Shown: positions 38,527 through 47,338, counted from the stretch's first letter. The stretch is DNA of 64,000 bases from Corynebacterium suicordis DSM 45110 (GCF_015351405.1 NZ_JADKMY010000001.1:496001-560000), one strand, 5' to 3'. Translations and numbers: made by a program. Notes: generated by a model from the letters alone, not told the origin.

Positions 38527-38949
38527 CTATTTCTTGCGGGGGCGGCCGGTTTCTTGCGTGATGGGGCGGATGTGCGCGGTGCCATCCAGCTGTGGGTGGA
38601 CGGCCCATGCGTAGGCCGCGGCAATCGCAAACACGATGCCCGCCAAGACCCAGCTGCTGGCAACCACCGGCAGCACCATGAGGGCCAGCCATAGCGGGAA
38701 GAGGGGGAGTACCTGCGTGAAGCTGGTGGTGTACTTCTCGTTGCGCACCTCGACCGCCTTACGGACTTCGCGGCGATAAGGGTGGTTGAAGGTCACCAAC
38801 AGGGCAATTGCCACGCTGAGCAGCAGCCCGATCAGCTTGATGCCCGTGGCGATGGGCATGGCCATGATGGCCACCGCTAGGCCCAGAAGCAGCGAGGTGG
38901 TGGCACGCACTGGAGTGGGGGCGGTGATGGGACGGCTGGCTTCACTCAT
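38527..38949 (-). CDS. Small integral membrane protein
   Basis: 140 residues with about four transmembrane helices (near 18-35, 37-53, 79-97, 99-116) and a basic C-terminus (GRPRKK). No family recognised. Minus-strand TACACT ends eight bases before the ATG, so it is leaderless. It is convergent with guaA and divergent from the imuA' operon. It could be a conserved corynebacterial membrane protein. Confidence 0.75.
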   Translation of the reverse strand: MSEASRPITAPTPVRATTSLLLGLAVAIMAMPIATGIKLIGLLLSVAIALLVTFNHPYRREVRKAVEVRNEKYTTSFTQVLPLFPLWLALMVLPVVASSWVLAGIVFAIAAAYAWAVHPQLDGTAHIRPITQETGRPRKK

Positions 38950-39020
38950 GGTTCATCAGTGTAGAAGCCAGGGGGCAAATGGGGGAATTACGGCGTGATT
39001 GCGTGGTCTGATCTGCGCGG

Positions 39021-39072
39021 TTGACGGGGCGTGCGTCGGGGCATATTCTAACCGTTATGGGAACAGGTGTTC
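39021..39072 (+). promoter_or_regulatory. SOS promoter of imuA'-imuB with LexA box
   Basis: TTGACG (39021-39026) and TATTCT (39044-39049) are 17 bases apart. The LexA box GAAC-AGGT-GTTC lies at 39061-39072, just past the expected start, and fits the actinobacterial/Gram-positive consensus GAAC-N4-GTTC. LexA bound there would block elongation until DNA damage. A 5' leader of about 145 bases follows. Confidence 0.85.
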
Positions 39073-39202
39073 TATTTTATTAAGACGGCGCAGAACCTTC
39101 TGTTCTGACCCAATGGTACTGATGTTCCATACGTTCGTTCGTCCCGATTTCCTCATCAATCCTGTTGTAAACCCTCTTGACCTGCCCGAAAGGAGGTATT
39201 TC

Positions 39203-40009
39203 ATGTCTATCGCGCCGCAAACTGCTTCTCGGGATATCGATCACACCATCTATGACCTGCGTAAGAAGATGGCTCGCATCACCGGGGAGCCAGTCGCAGC
39301 GATGGCTCCCGCCAGTGCATCCGCCCAGCCCGCTTCTGCGCCCAGCCCGTTCGCTGAGCCCGCTTCTGCACCGAGCTCATCGCCCAGCCCGGCACCAACC
39401 CCAGCTCCCCGTTTTGGCCACATCACCACGCTTCCCAGCCCGCCCTGGTTGGAACGCGCGGTAGACATGGGAGGCATTCCCCGGGCGATGGTGACAGCCG
39501 TGGCGGATTGCCCCGCCGTACATGTGGAGCTGCTCGTGGCTGCCACCCGCGCGGGCAGTTGCGTGGCTGTCGTCGGCTATCCGCACCTGGCGCTGGCTGC
39601 CGTCGATGCTGCCGGGGGAGACCTTGAGCGCATGATGGTGATCCCCGACCCCGCCCCGCACGCAGGTGCTGTGTTGGGAACGCTGGTGGAAAGCCTGGAC
39701 ATGGTGTTCTACCGACCAGTGAAGAATGCGTCCCCTACCTTCACCCGCCCCGTGGAGGCTCGCCTGCACAAGAGCCGCTGCGCTCTGGTGGTATCCGGTC
39801 ATGCGTGGCCCAAGGTGCAGTTGAACATCGATGCCCACGTTGTCGGCATCCGCGGTTTAGGTCGCGGGTCTGGCCGGGTTCGCGGCGTGGAGGTCGATGG
39901 GCGCGTGTGGGGTAAATCCCAGCCACCGCGGAGCTTCCATGCCGTGGTGGGTGCCACTTCTTCCTTTATGGTCGACGCCACCCCTGAGCCCCAAGAGATC
40001 GCCCGATGA
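39203..40009 (+). CDS. imuA': ImuA'-type SOS mutagenesis protein
   Basis: 268 residues. The actinobacterial ImuA' is a RecA-fold-like accessory of the ImuB-DnaE2 translesion mutasome. No P-loop is visible, as in this group. An N-terminal segment (IDHTIYDLRKKMARITGE) is followed by a Pro/Ala/Ser-rich linker (about 35-75) and the core domain. The ATG at 39203 has a perfect AAAGGAGGT site; the frame upstream is leader, not coding. The stop overlaps imuB (ATGA). Confidence 0.85.
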   Translation: MSIAPQTASRDIDHTIYDLRKKMARITGEPVAAMAPASASAQPASAPSPFAEPASAPSSSPSPAPTPAPRFGHITTLPSPPWLERAVDMGGIPRAMVTAVADCPAVHVELLVAATRAGSCVAVVGYPHLALAAVDAAGGDLERMMVIPDPAPHAGAVLGTLVESLDMVFYRPVKNASPTFTRPVEARLHKSRCALVVSGHAWPKVQLNIDAHVVGIRGLGRGSGRVRGVEVDGRVWGKSQPPRSFHAVVGATSSFMVDATPEPQEIAR

Positions 40010-41634
40010 GCCCGCGCGTGACGGTCCTGTGGTTCCCGGATTGGCCCGTGTATTCCATCGGCAAGGCCAAAGGCTGGGATCTTCTGCAACCGGGAGCGGT
40101 TGTGGTGGAGCACAAAATCAATGCGTGCAACGCTGCAGCGCGGAAAGCCGGGGTGCGCAAGGGGATGAAGCAGCGCCATGCGCTGTCTTTGTGCCCGCAG
40201 CTGGAAGTGGCTGAAGATGACCCCGCGCGCCAGTTGGCGGTGCACGAGGACGTGCTGACATCACTGGAGCAGGTAGCCGCGGGAGTGGAAACGCTCCGGC
40301 CCGGGCTGGTGGCTTTCCCCGCTGATTCCTTGGCACGTTATTACGGGGGCGAGGACCAGGCCGTGGAGCTGCTGCTGGATGCAGCGGTGCGCATGCAGGC
40401 GGATTGTCTAGCCGGAACGGCCGATGATGTGGTCACCGCGGTGTGGGCAGCGCGGCGCGGCAGGAATATCCCCCCTGGCCAGGGGCCAAAGTTTATCCGC
40501 AGCTTGCCGGTGGAGGAGATGGTCAGCGAACCCGCGCTCAATGGATCCCCGGATGTGGTCCGAGTGCTCCGAGAGCTGGGAGTGCGCACCCTCGGGGAGT
40601 TCGCAGCGCTGCCGCGCGGGGATGTTTCCGCGCGCTTCGGGGCGGTGGGTGCGCAGTGGCATCGCATTGCGGCAGGGGAGATTGATCGCTCGGTATCCCC
40701 GCGGCGAGATGTGCCACCGATTGAGGTGCGCCATGAGGTGGATGAGCCTATCGCGCAGACGGAAACCGCGGCGTTTGTGGCGCGGCACGTGGCGGCACGT
40801 CTGCACGCGGAGCTTTTCGCTGCGGGAGATGCCTGCCTGCGCTTGGCCGTGCGCGCATATCTCTCGGCACCAGCGGGATATTCGGGTGCCACGATGATCG
40901 AGCGGATGTGGCGGTGCCGGGAACCGCTGACAGAAGAGGACACCGCCCAGCGGGTGCGCTGGCAGCTTGAGGGGTGGATTACTCGTCTGCGGCAACAACC
41001 CCGGGGAGATTCCGAAGACTGGGATCAGCCCGTGGGTGTGGTGGCTCTGGAACTGGTCCCCGTGGAGACAGTGCCCGCGGGTTCGGTGGAGTCCGCGCTC
41101 TGGGGAGGCCCGGATGAAGGGATTCGCGCCATCCGCGCTGCGGCCGGTCGTGCCCAAGCGTTGATCGGTGTGCACAATGTGCTGCGCCCGGTGCATCGCG
41201 GTGGGCGCGCAGTGGCCAGCCGAGTGATGACAGTTCCCTATGGGGATGAAGACCCGGAAGAGGTCAGCGCACTGATGACCCGGCAGTGGCAGGGCGAGTT
41301 GCTGCACCCGTTGCCTTCGGTGATCGGAGTGAAAGCAGGAGGGATGACAGCCCCTTCGGCAGCCCACCCCGCCGCCAAAGTGGAGGTGCGTAACGCTCAG
41401 GATGAACCCATCTATGTCTCTGGCAGAGGATTGCTCAGCCATGAACCCGCCTACTTGCAGTGGGGTGCCCGGCGAGTGGAGATCACCGGATGGGCCGGCC
41501 CGTGGCCAGTGGATGAGCAATGGTGGGCGCGGGGAAAGCGTTATGCGCGGATGCAGGTGGCTACCGCGGACCCACCAGGAGCCTTCTTGCTGGTGAGTAG
41601 GGATACCGCGTGGAGAATCGAGGCCTCGTACTGA
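40006..41634 (+). CDS. imuB: Y-family polymerase-like protein ImuB
   Basis: 542 residues. It has the Y-family palm/little finger layout, but the catalytic acidic residues are gone: the first motif reads VLWFPDWP and the SIDE-type motif reads FPADSLARYYGG. That is as known for ImuB, an inactive adaptor that brings the mutasome to the sliding clamp. SALWGG near residue 363 is a degenerate form of the QLPLWG-type clamp motif. It is coupled to imuA' by a four-base overlap and shares its LexA-regulated promoter. DnaE2 is encoded 5.8 kb downstream. Confidence 0.9.
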   Translation: MSPRVTVLWFPDWPVYSIGKAKGWDLLQPGAVVVEHKINACNAAARKAGVRKGMKQRHALSLCPQLEVAEDDPARQLAVHEDVLTSLEQVAAGVETLRPGLVAFPADSLARYYGGEDQAVELLLDAAVRMQADCLAGTADDVVTAVWAARRGRNIPPGQGPKFIRSLPVEEMVSEPALNGSPDVVRVLRELGVRTLGEFAALPRGDVSARFGAVGAQWHRIAAGEIDRSVSPRRDVPPIEVRHEVDEPIAQTETAAFVARHVAARLHAELFAAGDACLRLAVRAYLSAPAGYSGATMIERMWRCREPLTEEDTAQRVRWQLEGWITRLRQQPRGDSEDWDQPVGVVALELVPVETVPAGSVESALWGGPDEGIRAIRAAAGRAQALIGVHNVLRPVHRGGRAVASRVMTVPYGDEDPEEVSALMTRQWQGELLHPLPSVIGVKAGGMTAPSAAHPAAKVEVRNAQDEPIYVSGRGLLSHEPAYLQWGARRVEITGWAGPWPVDEQWWARGKRYARMQVATADPPGAFLLVSRDTAWRIEASY

Positions 41635-41726
41635 GGAAGGGGAGATGCTGCAAAAGGAATGTGGAGTAGGAGACAAGCCGATGGAGCAAAGCAGAAACGC
41701 AGGTGAGTAGAGAAAAACTGCGCTGG

Positions 41727-41739
41727 TAACGTGAGAGAT
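41727..41739 (+). promoter_or_regulatory. Leaderless promoter (-10 box) of the sucrase/ferredoxin-like gene
   Basis: TAACGT (41727-41732) ends seven bases before ATG 41740. Confidence 0.5.
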
Positions 41740-42735
41740 ATGTCCACGCGGAGAAACCCACTAGCCGGAGTCACCATGAGCAGTCCGGATGACGAAGAGA
41801 AGTGGAAGGAAGCTGTCTGCTCCACGCTGACGGGGGAGCAGCTGGCAGGTACCGCGCGTGGGGGAAAGGTCACCCTCGCGCTGGAGTATCCACGCGGTTG
41901 GGGACGAGACATCCTCGATGGGGAAGCATTGGGGAAAGAGCTATCGGGGAAGCTCAAAAAATTCATCAAATCTCATGGCGCGCAACTGCAGTTCATTCGG
42001 CAGCCTGGGCGCGCCGGGCAGCACTACAAAACCGATGATCTGCGTCCGGTGCTCTACCTCAGTTGGTCGGCGGGAATTGGCGATGTGACGCAGCCCGTCC
42101 TCGAGCGCATGCGGGTGGAAGGGCCGGAATCTCTGTTGGAGCTGGACCTTTCCCAACCCGGAAACACTCCTGGGGCAGTGCGGGTGGAGCATCCCGTGCT
42201 GCTGGTGTGCACGCACGGCAGGCGGGATCTGTGCTGTGCGGTATGGGGTCGGCCGCTGGCCTCTGACCTCTCGAAGGAATGGCCCAGTGATTATGTGTGG
42301 GAAACCTCCCACACCAAGGGGCACCGCTTCGCACCAGCCACGATGCTCCTACCCGGCAACTATTCCTACGGGCGCAACGCGGTGAACTCCGCGAACGAAA
42401 TCCTCGAGCATGCGCAGCGCGGGGAGCTGTGGCTACAGGGCAACCGCGGGCGGGGTGTGTGGGACAGCCCGGGTCAGGTGGCTGAGTTGGCTGTGGGCCG
42501 GATGCTTCACGACGCCAGCGAGTCCATTCCCCTGGCCGGATTACAGGTGGAAACTCCTGAGGAGCAACCGCGGGAGAAGAAACGCGCGATTCGTGTGGTG
42601 CACGATGCGACCAAGAATCGGCAGTGGACAGTGGAGCTGGAGAGCCGCCCATCGGTGATGACCAAGGGCTCCTGCGGGGACAAGCCCAAGCGGGTGAGCT
42701 CCTGGGTAGTGCTGGGGATTAAAGAAGAAAGCTAG
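41740..42735 (+). CDS. Sucrase/ferredoxin-like family protein
   Basis: 331 residues. The central motif HPVLLVCTHGRRDLCCAVWG (near 150-169) and the later SHTKGHRFAPATMLLPG are signatures of the sucrase/ferredoxin-like family, a thioredoxin-fold ferredoxin domain with conserved cysteines and histidines that can hold a [2Fe-2S] cluster. The function in actinobacteria is not established. The ATG at 41740 is leaderless. Not visibly linked to its neighbours. Confidence 0.85.
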   Translation: MSTRRNPLAGVTMSSPDDEEKWKEAVCSTLTGEQLAGTARGGKVTLALEYPRGWGRDILDGEALGKELSGKLKKFIKSHGAQLQFIRQPGRAGQHYKTDDLRPVLYLSWSAGIGDVTQPVLERMRVEGPESLLELDLSQPGNTPGAVRVEHPVLLVCTHGRRDLCCAVWGRPLASDLSKEWPSDYVWETSHTKGHRFAPATMLLPGNYSYGRNAVNSANEILEHAQRGELWLQGNRGRGVWDSPGQVAELAVGRMLHDASESIPLAGLQVETPEEQPREKKRAIRVVHDATKNRQWTVELESRPSVMTKGSCGDKPKRVSSWVVLGIKEES

Positions 42736-42778
42736 CGCGACCTGCGGGAAAGTTTCTGCCCCGAAAATTTTACGCTGG

Positions 42779-42791
42779 TACGATAGATTGC
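42779..42791 (+). promoter_or_regulatory. Leaderless promoter (-10 box) of the small acidic protein
   Basis: TACGAT (42779-42784) ends seven bases before ATG 42792. Confidence 0.5.
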
Positions 42792-43061
42792 ATGGCTAAC
42801 GAAAATTCAAACACAGGCGCTGGCGAAGCCAGCAACACCGATTCCGCAAACGTACGAGCAGACAGCCTAGACAACCACGTTGGCGAGCAGATTCGCTTTA
42901 TTGTCGAAGGCAAGACCATCGAAGGAACCTTCGAGGGTTACGAAGAGTCCGAGAACATCGAGACCAAGAGCCTTCGCGTGAAGACTGAGGGCACTGAAGA
43001 TGACGTTGTCGTGGTTGGCGTGAACAGCGACGCAATCGTCAAGCTCACCGACAAGCAGTAA
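42792..43061 (+). CDS. Small acidic protein of unknown function
   Basis: 89 residues. The first 28 are Asn/Ser/Asp-rich and disordered. The rest (GEQIRFIVEGKTIEGTFEGY and VVVVGVNSDAIVKL) looks like a small beta-barrel fold, rather like an SH3- or Sm-like protein. No signal peptide or membrane helix. A strong terminator follows. I do not recognise the family. It borders the AT-richer mrr island. Confidence 0.75.
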   Translation: MANENSNTGAGEASNTDSANVRADSLDNHVGEQIRFIVEGKTIEGTFEGYEESENIETKSLRVKTEGTEDDVVVVGVNSDAIVKLTDKQ

Positions 43062-43090
43062 CAAACTTAAGATCTTGTAAAAGGTAGGAA

Positions 43091-43128
43091 AGTAATCCCC
43101 ATCCATTAAATTGGATGGGGATTACTTG
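43091..43128. terminator. Perfect 15-bp inverted repeat, bidirectional terminator
   Basis: AGTAATCCCCATCCA (43091-43105) and TGGATGGGGATTACT (43112-43126) are exact complements around TTAAAT. It separates the small acidic gene from the convergent mrr pseudogene and could stop both. Confidence 0.8.
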
Positions 43129-43172
43129 TACGCGAGATGAGATCATCAAGAGTGCCATTACTTGTACCGTAT

Positions 43173-44087
43173 TTAGTCGAAGTAATCTTCATCGACTTCC
43201 ACAATGTGTACTCTCCGTTTGATCTGAACTCCTACGCCATGACGGATCATTAGCTTGGAAAGCAGTGGCCCATCGATAAGAACAACCCTTGATGAGACTG
43301 AATCTGCGTATGTCTTTGCTCCTGCGGTGAATGAACAGGTAGTTAGAAATACCCCTTGTGATGCCTGAGCGCCATGGAGGGCTCCGACGAATGCTTGGAC
43401 ATCCGGGCGAGTAATTGTATTACTCATTTCGTACCGCTTGGCCTGAACGTAAATCCGCGAAAGTCCCAAAGCATCTTGGTCGATAACTCCGTCAATGCCC
43501 TTGTCATTGGTCAACTGGGTGCGTTTTGCGCTTCCAAGTGATCCCCCATAACCCATCGCCATGAGTAAATCCAAAACCGCTTGCTCAAAAAATACTGGTT
43601 CACGTTCGTGCAGTCTGCGAAGCAGTTCATCAGCCACTAGATCTTCATTTCGCCGTTGCCCATCTTCTACTTGCTCTAGAGGAGTTAAATTTGATTCGGG
43701 GCTTGTAGCGGGATCTGGGGCATCCAAAACACTGTGGGAAGGGGGGGTTATGAACTTGAGATAGTTTTCGTTGCCTTCTAAGCGCAAAGCTTTTTCAGTC
43801 AGACCCTGAGGGTGTTTATGCAATAACTCGGTGCCTTTTTCCGTAATCGACCAGTGTCCACGGGCCGGAGACGAAATGGCGCCTGCCTTATTCAAGTATG
43901 TGATCGCCCAATTTGTACGATTCACATAGCGTGGCCCTCCCGAAGAGATCAAGTCACTGCGGTCTGCATCGGTAAGTTGCAGGATGTTCGAAGCCAGCGT
44001 AACTATTTCTCATCGTTGACGTGTGGATCCATCAGCTAGAACTTCCAAACAGGGAATCATGAATTTGTCCCACGAAGGAACGGCCAT
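43173..44087 (-). pseudogene. mrr: Mrr-type restriction endonuclease with an in-frame TGA
   Basis: Read through, the gene would make 304 residues. The start ATG 44087 has AAGGAG upstream, then MAVPSWDKFMIPCLEVLADG, the standard Mrr N-terminus. Codon 26 (44012-44010) is TGA in the same frame; there is no shift, since the frame continues intact to 43173. An N-terminal winged-helix domain (about 1-100) and an Mrr catalytic domain follow, with Asp199 in GIDG and QAK at 215-217, both intact. Mrr is a type IV enzyme that cuts methylated DNA. The frame past the stop is otherwise undamaged, so the loss looks recent. The base composition is AT-richer than the neighbours, suggesting transfer. Confidence 0.85.
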
Positions 44088-44448
44088 CGGTTTCTCCTTA
44101 GGAGGACGAAGATTCGAGTAAACAAGTGAACTTTAATTTTAAGTTAGCTTATTAGAAATTCTGTGCAGTAAACGAACTGGTTTCATTTTACTTAGATTGG
44201 ATGGAGCACACTTCCAAACTGAAACAGAGAGATAATAGACACAGGTTGGTGGCTGCCAGGAGGGCCCAGCCTAAGGGTGGTGCTTGAGCTCCCACAAAAA
44301 TATTTAGAGACTAGACGGACAAGCGACAAGTATCAGCAGTAGCTGAGCACAAGCGAAAACCCCCAGCCGGAAGAACCGGTTGGGGGTTTTGTTGTGCCTG
44401 GCGGCAAGTGCCGAGCACTGGCCAGCCAAGCACCGGCCAGCCAAGAAC
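44088..44448. other. 361-bp AT-rich gap between mrr and metI
   Basis: No gene seen. The left part (44100-44200) is clearly AT-rich. The right part holds a terminator at 44356-44390. Nothing else is recognisable. It belongs with mrr as a possible acquired segment. Confidence 0.5.
44356..44390 (-). terminator. Terminator of the metQNI operon
   Basis: AAAACCCCCAGCCGG and CCGGTTGGGGGTTTT pair nearly perfectly around AAGAA. With A- and T-runs on both sides it can act in either direction; it lies 58 bases past the metI stop. Confidence 0.85.
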
Positions 44449-45138
44449 CTAGCGGCGCATGATCTTGCGCGCCGCCCAGTTGCCCAGCAGCTGCGCGATC
44501 TGCACGATCACGATGATCACAGCAACGGTGATCCACGTGACCTGATCGTTGAAGGTGCGGTAACCGTAGACGATGGCGAAGTCTCCCAAGCCACCAGCGC
44601 CGATGTAACCGGCCATCGCGGACATATCCACGATGGAGATGAACACGAAGGTGAAGCCCAGGATCAGCGGGCCCAGTGCCTCGGGGATGATCACGGAGGT
44701 GATGATCTTCAGCGGGGAAGCGCCCATGGACTTCGCGGCCTCGATCACACCGGGATCAATGGACACCAGGTTCTGCTCCACGATGCGAGCAGCACCGAAG
44801 GTGGCGGCCACCACCATGCCCACGATCGCCGCTTCCATGCCGATGCGCGAACCCACCAGGATGTCCGTCAGTGGACCAATGGCGGTCAGCAAGATGATGA
44901 ACGGGATGGGGCGGAAGAAGTTCACCAGGAAGTTCAGCAGCAGGTACACCGGCCGGTTCTGCAGCACGCCACCGGAACGGGTGGTGTACAGCAGCAGCCC
45001 GAGCAGCAGTCCCAGCACTGCGGAGAGCACCAGCGTGATGGAGACCATGTAGAGCGTGTCCCAAATGGCCTTCGTGAAAGTTGGGCCCAGGCGGTCCCAG
45101 TCCATTTGAGCCAGGATCATTGTGTTGTCTGTGCTCAT
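44449..45138 (-). CDS. metI: Methionine ABC transporter permease MetI
   Basis: 229 residues with five to six transmembrane helices, one polytopic permease that forms a homodimer. The coupling region EAAKSMGASPLKIITSVIIPEALG (near 136-158) contacts the ATPase. The start overlaps the metN stop by four bases (ATGA). Third gene of metQ-metN-metI. Confidence 0.95.
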   Translation of the reverse strand: MSTDNTMILAQMDWDRLGPTFTKAIWDTLYMVSITLVLSAVLGLLLGLLLYTTRSGGVLQNRPVYLLLNFLVNFFRPIPFIILLTAIGPLTDILVGSRIGMEAAIVGMVVAATFGAARIVEQNLVSIDPGVIEAAKSMGASPLKIITSVIIPEALGPLILGFTFVFISIVDMSAMAGYIGAGGLGDFAIVYGYRTFNDQVTWITVAVIIVIVQIAQLLGNWAARKIMRR

Positions 45139-46187
45139 CGGATCTCCTCAATTTCGGTGGTGCGGTTCATCGCTTGGTAAAAGTTCTCGATGGCTGCGTC
45201 GGCCTCCGGGGAGTTACCGGTCATGCGCAGGGTCAGTTTGCCGAAGCTGTGCTGTTGCAAGGTGGTGATACCGCCGTGGACGATATTCACGGCGACACCT
45301 GCATGAGCTGCCTCGGAGATGGCGTCGAAAAATCCAATGCCCTCCGCCATGGTCACGGTGAACAGGCGGCCAGACGTTGCCTGCAAGGCTTCCGATTCCA
45401 CCATGTCCGGGGTGTTACGCAGGGAGGTGGCCACGAAGTTGGCGGCCACGGCGGTGCGGGGGTTGGAGAAGACCTCGTACACGCTGCCCTGCTCCACGAT
45501 CTGGCCGGCTTCCATGACCACCACGCGGTCGGCGATGCTGCGCACCACTTCCATCTCGTGGGTGATCACCACGATGGTGATGCCCAGGTCCTTATTGACC
45601 TTGCGCAGCAGCTCCAGCACGTCGCGGGTGGTGGAAGGATCCAGTGCGGAGGTGGCCTCATCGGCCAGCAGTAGGCGAGGGTTGGTGGCCAGCGCACGGG
45701 CAATACCCACGCGCTGCTTCTGCCCACCGGAAAGCTGCTCGGGGTAGGACTTGCCCTTATCGGACAGGCCCACAAACTCCAGTAGCTCCTGCACGCGCGC
45801 CTTGCGCTCGGCGGTTCCCATACCCTGCAGCTTCAGTGGGTAGGCGATGTTGGCCTCCACGTTGCGGGAGGTCATGAGGTTGAACTGCTGGAAGATCATG
45901 CCGATATCCGAGCGCAGCTTGCGCATCTCGGATTCCTTCAGCGGGACGATGTCCTTGCCATCCAGCAGAATCTCACCGGAGGTGGGGCGATCCAGGCCAT
46001 TGATCTGGCGGACCAGCGTGGACTTACCGGCACCGGAGTAACCGATGATGCCCACGATGGATCCGGCGGGGATGGACGTGTTGACGTCCTTGAGGGCAGT
46101 GACTTCCTTGCGGCCTTGGGCGAAAACCTTATGGACGCCGCGGAATTCCACCTCAGTACCGGTGGTTGTGGTGGCCTGTTGAGCCAT
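45135..46187 (-). CDS. metN: Methionine ABC transporter ATPase MetN
   Basis: 350 residues. Walker A GYSGAGKST (49-57), signature LSGGQKQRVGIARAL and Walker B LLLADEATSALD are all intact. The C-terminal NIL domain (about 265-350, LRMTGNSPEADAAIENF) binds methionine and inhibits transport when the cell is replete. It powers uptake of D/L-methionine through MetI. Between metQ and metN a 10-bp stem may lower downstream expression. Confidence 0.96.
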   Translation of the reverse strand: MAQQATTTTGTEVEFRGVHKVFAQGRKEVTALKDVNTSIPAGSIVGIIGYSGAGKSTLVRQINGLDRPTSGEILLDGKDIVPLKESEMRKLRSDIGMIFQQFNLMTSRNVEANIAYPLKLQGMGTAERKARVQELLEFVGLSDKGKSYPEQLSGGQKQRVGIARALATNPRLLLADEATSALDPSTTRDVLELLRKVNKDLGITIVVITHEMEVVRSIADRVVVMEAGQIVEQGSVYEVFSNPRTAVAANFVATSLRNTPDMVESEALQATSGRLFTVTMAEGIGFFDAISEAAHAGVAVNIVHGGITTLQQHSFGKLTLRMTGNSPEADAAIENFYQAMNRTTEIEEIR

Positions 46188-46263
46188 GGGAAACCTCGTT
46201 GCGTGTGTGGGTTGCGTGTTTTGGAATGCTTGCTTGAAGAGTTAGTGGAGCGGGGAGAGCGAG

Positions 46264-46317
46264 CGAAAGGGGCCGGCCGCAGGCTTCTCAGTGAAGCTGA
46301 GCGGCAAGCCCCTTTCG
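46264..46317 (-). terminator. Intra-operon stem-loop between metQ and metN
   Basis: CGAAAGGGGC (46264-46273) and GCCCCTTTCG (46308-46317) are exact complements with a second helix inside. There is no T-tract. Such a structure often protects the upstream lipoprotein mRNA and gives it excess over the ATPase and permease. Confidence 0.55.
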
Positions 46318-46387
46318 TGACGCGAGACAGTGGCTTCAGACAAGATCCGGTCCGGAGACTGGTCTCACTTCAGCCCGTTCGCGGGAC

Positions 46388-47257
46388 TTACTTGGCGTCC
46401 TTGATCTTGCCTTCGATGCCGGTGAGGATCTCATCCAGCTCCTTGCCGTCCTTCTTCACCTCAACGGAGGTGCCTTCAGTCTGGCGATCAATGGCATCCT
46501 GAACCTTCTGGGAGTGCCATACGTCCACGAGCTTCTTCAGGTCTTCATCGTCCTTGCGCTCTTCGGTGGTCACGAAGGCGTTGATGAAAGGCTCTGCAGC
46601 TGGGGCGCTGGGGTCATCCTGTGCAACTGCGCTCTTGGGGTCAATGTTGCCATTGGACAAGAAGGAGTTGTTGATGACGGATGGGGTGCCGTCCTGGTAG
46701 GAAGTCACGGTCTGGGCTGCGTCCACTGGGGTGACCTTCACCTTGGACTTTGCGGTATCCACGTCAGCTGGGGTGGGGGAGAGCAGGGACTTGTCCTTGA
46801 GCTCCAGCAGGCCAGCGTTTGCCAGCATGTGCAGTGCGCGGCCCTGGTTGGTTGGGTCGTTCGGGATGGCAACTTCGCCGGCCTCTTCGACGTCCTTCAG
46901 CTCACTGTGGTCCTTGAAGTACAGGGCCAGTGGGATGATCTCGGTGGCGCCGATTGGGGTGAGGTTGGCATCGCTGTTGACGTTGTAGTCAGCCAGGAAC
47001 ATCAGGTGCTGGAAGTTGTTGACATCAATCTGTCCCTCTTCCAGTGCGCGGTTGGGCAGGGAGTAGTCGGAGAACGGAACGAGCTCCAGGTTCAGGCCCT
47101 GTGCCTTGGCTTCTTCTTGGAAGACCTGCCACTGCTCTTGGCCTTGGTCGGTGGTGCCGACCTTGATGACATCTTCGTCGTTGCCACCGCAGGCTGCGAG
47201 GGAGAAGGTTGCGGCGATGGCGATCACAGATGCTGCTGCTTTTTTGCGAAGGGACAT
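46388..47257 (-). CDS. metQ: Methionine-binding lipoprotein MetQ
   Basis: 289 residues. The signal peptide ends in the lipobox SLAAC with Cys23 as the lipidated residue. The remainder is a NlpA/MetQ-type solute-binding domain (IKVGTTDQG, NNFQHLMFL, IPNDPTNQGRALHML). It delivers methionine to MetI-MetN. The start at 47257 has AAGAGGA upstream; longer frames are rejected because they would bury the signal peptide. First gene of the operon. Confidence 0.95.
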   Translation of the reverse strand: MSLRKKAAASVIAIAATFSLAACGGNDEDVIKVGTTDQGQEQWQVFQEEAKAQGLNLELVPFSDYSLPNRALEEGQIDVNNFQHLMFLADYNVNSDANLTPIGATEIIPLALYFKDHSELKDVEEAGEVAIPNDPTNQGRALHMLANAGLLELKDKSLLSPTPADVDTAKSKVKVTPVDAAQTVTSYQDGTPSVINNSFLSNGNIDPKSAVAQDDPSAPAAEPFINAFVTTEERKDDEDLKKLVDVWHSQKVQDAIDRQTEGTSVEVKKDGKELDEILTGIEGKIKDAK

Positions 47258-47311
47258 GCGGGGTCCTCTTTCTATCGTCTTTTGGGTTGGGCTGAATTTA
47301 TCATCCCGATC

Positions 47312-47338
47312 GCAAAATGAACAACTTGGTCTAGTTTT
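47312..47338 (-). promoter_or_regulatory. met operator-like element upstream of metQ
   Basis: On the minus strand the 27 bases start AAAACTAGACCAAGTTGTTC and end TTTTGC. It closely matches an element upstream of metY (59392-59418). TAGAC-N6-GTTCA is half of the McbR consensus TAGAC-N6-GTCTA. A GATAAAT -10 box lies 10 bases further on, so a bound repressor would block the promoter. Confidence 0.6.

Noticed and set aside
39092-39106. Second LexA box AGAAC-CTTCT-GTTCT in the imuA' leader
   Set aside because: The arms match, but the spacer is five bases instead of four, which puts the half-sites on the wrong helical face.
44010-44012. TGA in mrr as a selenocysteine or read-through codon
   Set aside because: The position is an unremarkable surface residue in the family, no selenocysteine-type stem is visible after it, and Mrr proteins are not known to use it.
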